Source: SIG672 sp045535095 (GTDB lineage Bacteria; Bacillota; Clostridia; Oscillospirales; CAG-272). Taken from it: a stretch of 8,044 nucleotides of DNA. The notes under the pieces were generated by a model. It did not search any database. It worked only from the letters and a program-made list of their open reading frames with translations, and was not told where the DNA came from. The stretch covers positions 1 to 8,044 of the forward strand of contig JAZSKY010000044.1 in the NCBI GenBank assembly GCA_045535095.1. The letters run 5' to 3'. The number at the start of each line of letters is the position of its first letter. Within the stretch, counting starts at the first letter, position 1. Below, piece after piece: positions 6,215 to 8,044 of the stretch. Both the position numbers and the translations under genes were made by a program.

Positions 6215-7699
6215 ATGTTTCAAAAAGGATTTGACAACGAAAAATACATAGAGCTTCAGTCTGCAAAGATAAAGGAGCGCATCGACTATTTCGGCGGCAA
6301 GCTTTACCTCGAATTCGGCGGTAAGCTTTTCGACGATAATCACGCATCGAGAGTGCTTCCCGGCTTCGAGCCCGACAGTAAGGTCAAGATGCTTCTTGAG
6401 CTTAAGGATCAGGCGGAGATAGTCATCGTTATCAGCGCAGACGCTATTGCCAAGAATAAGAGAAGGGGAGACCTCGGAATCACCTACGATCAGGAGCTTC
6501 TTCGACTTCTCGACGCATTTGGCGGCATCGGACTTTACGTCGGAAGCGTTGTTATCACGCAGTACGAATCGCAGAGAGCCGCCGACCTTTTTGAAAAGAG
6601 ACTCGTCTCGCTCGGCATCAAGGTCTATAAGCACTATAATATAGCAGACTATCCGTCCAATATTCCGCTGATTGTAAGTGACGAGGGATTTGGAAGAAAC
6701 GATTACATAGAAACGAGCCGCTCACTCGTTGTCGTCACCGCGCCCGGTCCCGGAAGCGGAAAGATGGCGACCTGCCTCTCACAGCTTTACCATGATAATA
6801 AGCGCGGAATCCGTTCGGGATATGCAAAATTCGAGACCTTCCCGATATGGAATCTCCCTCTTAAGCACCCTGTAAACCTCGCGTATGAGGCGGCAACTGC
6901 CGACCTTAACGACGTTAATATGATAGATCCCTTCCACCTTGAGGCGTACGGAAAAACTACTGTCAACTATAACCGTGACATCGAAATTTTCCCCGTACTT
7001 GAGGCAATGTTCAATAAGATATTCGGATACTGCCCCTATAAGAGTCCCACCGATATGGGCGTAAATATGGCAGGAAACGCGATCGTTGACAACGATGCCG
7101 TCTGCACGGCGTCCAAGGAAGAGATCGTCCGCAGATATCTGAAGATCTGCTGCGCATATAAGCAGGGACTTGCAACCTCGGGCGAAATATCCAAGCTTGA
7201 GCTTCTTATGAGCTCGCTCGATATTTCAAGCGAAACGAGAAAGACCTACGTTGCCGCAAAAAGCGTTTCGGAAAGAACGAAAGCGCCCGCAGTTGCTATC
7301 GAGCTCGCCGACGGAAGAGTAGTTACGGGAAAGACGACGTCCCTTCTCGGAGCATCGTCTGCCGCACTTCTCAACGCACTCAAAACGCTTGCGGGAATAG
7401 ACGACGAGGTGCACCTTATCTCTCCCACGGTTATCGAGCCGATACAGGAGCTTAAGGTAAACCACATGGGCAACAGAAACCCCCGTCTGCACACCGACGA
7501 GGTGCTTATCGCGCTCGCAATATGTGCGGCGACCGACGAAAACGCAAAGAAGGCGCTCAAGGCGGTCGATATGCTCAAAAAGAGCGAGGTACATTCTACC
7601 GTCATTCTCTCGAAGGTTGACGAGGGAGTGTTCAACAAGCTCGGTGCAAACGTCACCTGCAGCCCCGAGTATCAGACCAAAAAGCTTTATCATAAGTAA
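6215..7699 (+). CDS. DUF1846 (UPF0371) family protein of unknown function
   Basis: A 494-residue cytoplasmic protein recognised from its overall sequence as the DUF1846/UPF0371 family, common in Bacillota and Actinobacteria and normally about 490-510 residues, so it is full length. Typical segments are the opening FQKGFDNEKYIELQSAKI, LYLEFGGKLFDDNHASRVLP (about 31-49), RGDLGITYDQ, TAPGPGSGKMATCLSQLYHD, YAKFETFPIWNLPL and SPTDMGVNMAGNAI. GPGSGK (178-183) looks like a P-loop, but no partner Walker B was identified, so nucleotide binding is only possible. Structures of the family are known from structural genomics; the biochemical function is not established to my knowledge. It has its own promoter and terminator, and its chromosomal proximity to the uronate operon need not mean a shared function. 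The stop TAA is followed directly in frame by TGA. Confidence 0.9.
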   Translation: MFQKGFDNEKYIELQSAKIKERIDYFGGKLYLEFGGKLFDDNHASRVLPGFEPDSKVKMLLELKDQAEIVIVISADAIAKNKRRGDLGITYDQELLRLLDAFGGIGLYVGSVVITQYESQRAADLFEKRLVSLGIKVYKHYNIADYPSNIPLIVSDEGFGRNDYIETSRSLVVVTAPGPGSGKMATCLSQLYHDNKRGIRSGYAKFETFPIWNLPLKHPVNLAYEAATADLNDVNMIDPFHLEAYGKTTVNYNRDIEIFPVLEAMFNKIFGYCPYKSPTDMGVNMAGNAIVDNDAVCTASKEEIVRRYLKICCAYKQGLATSGEISKLELLMSSLDISSETRKTYVAAKSVSERTKAPAVAIELADGRVVTGKTTSLLGASSAALLNALKTLAGIDDEVHLISPTVIEPIQELKVNHMGNRNPRLHTDEVLIALAICAATDENAKKALKAVDMLKKSEVHSTVILSKVDEGVFNKLGANVTCSPEYQTKKLYHK

Positions 7700-7703
7700 T
7701 GAA

Positions 7704-7736
7704 AAAACTCTCACGCAAGGCGTGAGAGTTTTGTTT
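7704..7736 (+). terminator. Rho-independent terminator of the DUF1846 gene
   Basis: A perfect 12-bp stem, AAAACTCTCACG (7704-7715) with CGTGAGAGTTTT (7721-7732), has loop CAAGG and is followed by GTTT. It begins four bases after the stop codon. The A-rich 5' arm and T-rich 3' arm would let it work in both directions. Confidence 0.9.
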
Positions 7737-7760
7737 ATCCCCGACAAACAAAAATTAACA

Positions 7761-7860
7761 GGTAGGGGAGAAGGCGCACCAAAGGTGCGGTTTTTGCTCC
7801 TCCCGTCAAAAAGCCTTCTCCAGCGGAGAAGGTGGCAGCCGAAGGCTGACGGATGAGGAG
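7761..7860. repeat. Nested palindromic dispersed-repeat-like element
   Basis: The element holds three triloop hairpins: CGCACC-AAA-GGTGCG followed by GTTTTT (7775-7795), CCTTCTCC-AGC-GGAGAAGG (7814-7832) and CAGCC-GAA-GGCTG (7836-7848). In addition, GGAGAAGGC (7767-7775) is the exact reverse complement of GCCTTCTCC (7813-7821), so the first hairpin can sit inside a larger cruciform. The CTTCTCC...GGAGAAGG...GACGGATGAGG pattern resembles, from memory, an intergenic repeat that is frequent in gut Clostridia genomes. It carries no coding sequence. A transposase-free, REP-like or MITE-like origin is possible but not shown. Confidence 0.7.
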
Positions 7861-8044
7861 ATCAAAAGCTTAGTTTGTACGAACACACAATAAACGCGTT
7901 TGTGAGAAATCTTTTCGTTCATTTCTGTGTCGACAGAAACGAACCAAAGAACGACCAACTAGGGAGGGAAGAATCCCTCCCTTTGGAAGCACCCACTCTC
8001 TGATTCAATGTTGCCCGTGCGCATGGGCGCACGCACGGGCAAAG
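7861..8044. repeat. Gene-free 3' flank with further hairpins
   Basis: No credible gene is present. Palindromes seen are AAACGCGTTT (7892-7901); a bulged hairpin at 7914-7943 built on TTTCTGT/ACAGAAA (7922-7928 with 7933-7939); AGGGAGGGA/TCCCTCCCT (7961-7969 with 7974-7982, loop AGAA); and TTGCCCGTGCG/CGCACGGGCAA (8011-8021 with 8032-8042). The last is an 11-bp GC-rich stem at the window edge. They may be terminators or processing signals for a gene beyond the window, or a continuation of the repeat region. No tRNA or rRNA features are visible. Confidence 0.6.

Noticed and set aside
7524..7856. 110-codon plus-strand open frame overlapping the end of the DUF1846 gene
   Set aside because: It runs out of frame through the DUF1846 gene, the terminator and the repeat. 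The Arg/Ser-rich translation has no family features.
7741..8044. tRNA or small RNA gene in the right flank
   Set aside because: The hairpins do not fit a cloverleaf with T-loop consensus, and no promoter-plus-terminator unit could be defined.

Overview
The window looks like chromosomal DNA of an anaerobic member of the Bacillota, most likely an uncultured gut Clostridia lineage. The reasons are strong AAGGAGG-type ribosome binding sites, a roughly balanced base composition with AT-rich promoters, a DUF1846 (UPF0371) gene, AraC-type control of a sugar-acid operon, and clustered short palindromes in the gene-free flanks. This placement is inferred from gene families and signals, not from a marker gene.

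Layout. Positions 1-155 hold an array of short three-base-loop hairpins and no gene. Positions 156-5047 are a four-gene minus-strand operon, transcribed right to left: a fusion of an uncharacterised, probably carbohydrate-binding-like domain to KduI (3371-5047); a short-chain dehydrogenase of the KduD/gluconate 5-dehydrogenase type (2528-3325); a GH88 unsaturated glucuronyl hydrolase interrupted by an in-frame TGA (1324-2478); and an intact GH88 paralog (156-1298). A 180-bp divergent promoter region follows, then a plus-strand AraC-family regulator (5228-6076). A DUF1846 gene (6215-7699) has its own promoter and a clear intrinsic terminator. Positions 7741-8044 hold more palindromic repeat DNA and no convincing gene.

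How it works together. GH88 enzymes remove the unsaturated (4,5-ene) uronic acid from disaccharides released by polysaccharide lyases, typically from glycosaminoglycans. The freed sugar opens to 4-deoxy-L-threo-5-hexosulose uronate. KduI isomerises it to 3-deoxy-D-glycero-2,5-hexodiulosonate, and the KduD-like dehydrogenase reduces that to 2-keto-3-deoxygluconate. No protein has a visible signal peptide, so the pathway appears cytoplasmic. No lyase, transporter, KDG kinase or KDPG aldolase lies in the window, so these must be elsewhere. The divergent AraC regulator is the natural candidate to control the operon.

The most notable observations are: (1) a TGA exactly where the neighbouring paralog has a TGG tryptophan codon, in an otherwise intact GH88 gene; (2) kduI fused in frame behind a 282-residue domain, with a full Shine-Dalgarno sequence inside the linker so that KduI might also be made alone; (3) an 11-bp perfect inverted repeat covering the -10 regions of the divergent promoters; (4) hairpin-rich repeat DNA of shared architecture on both sides of the locus.
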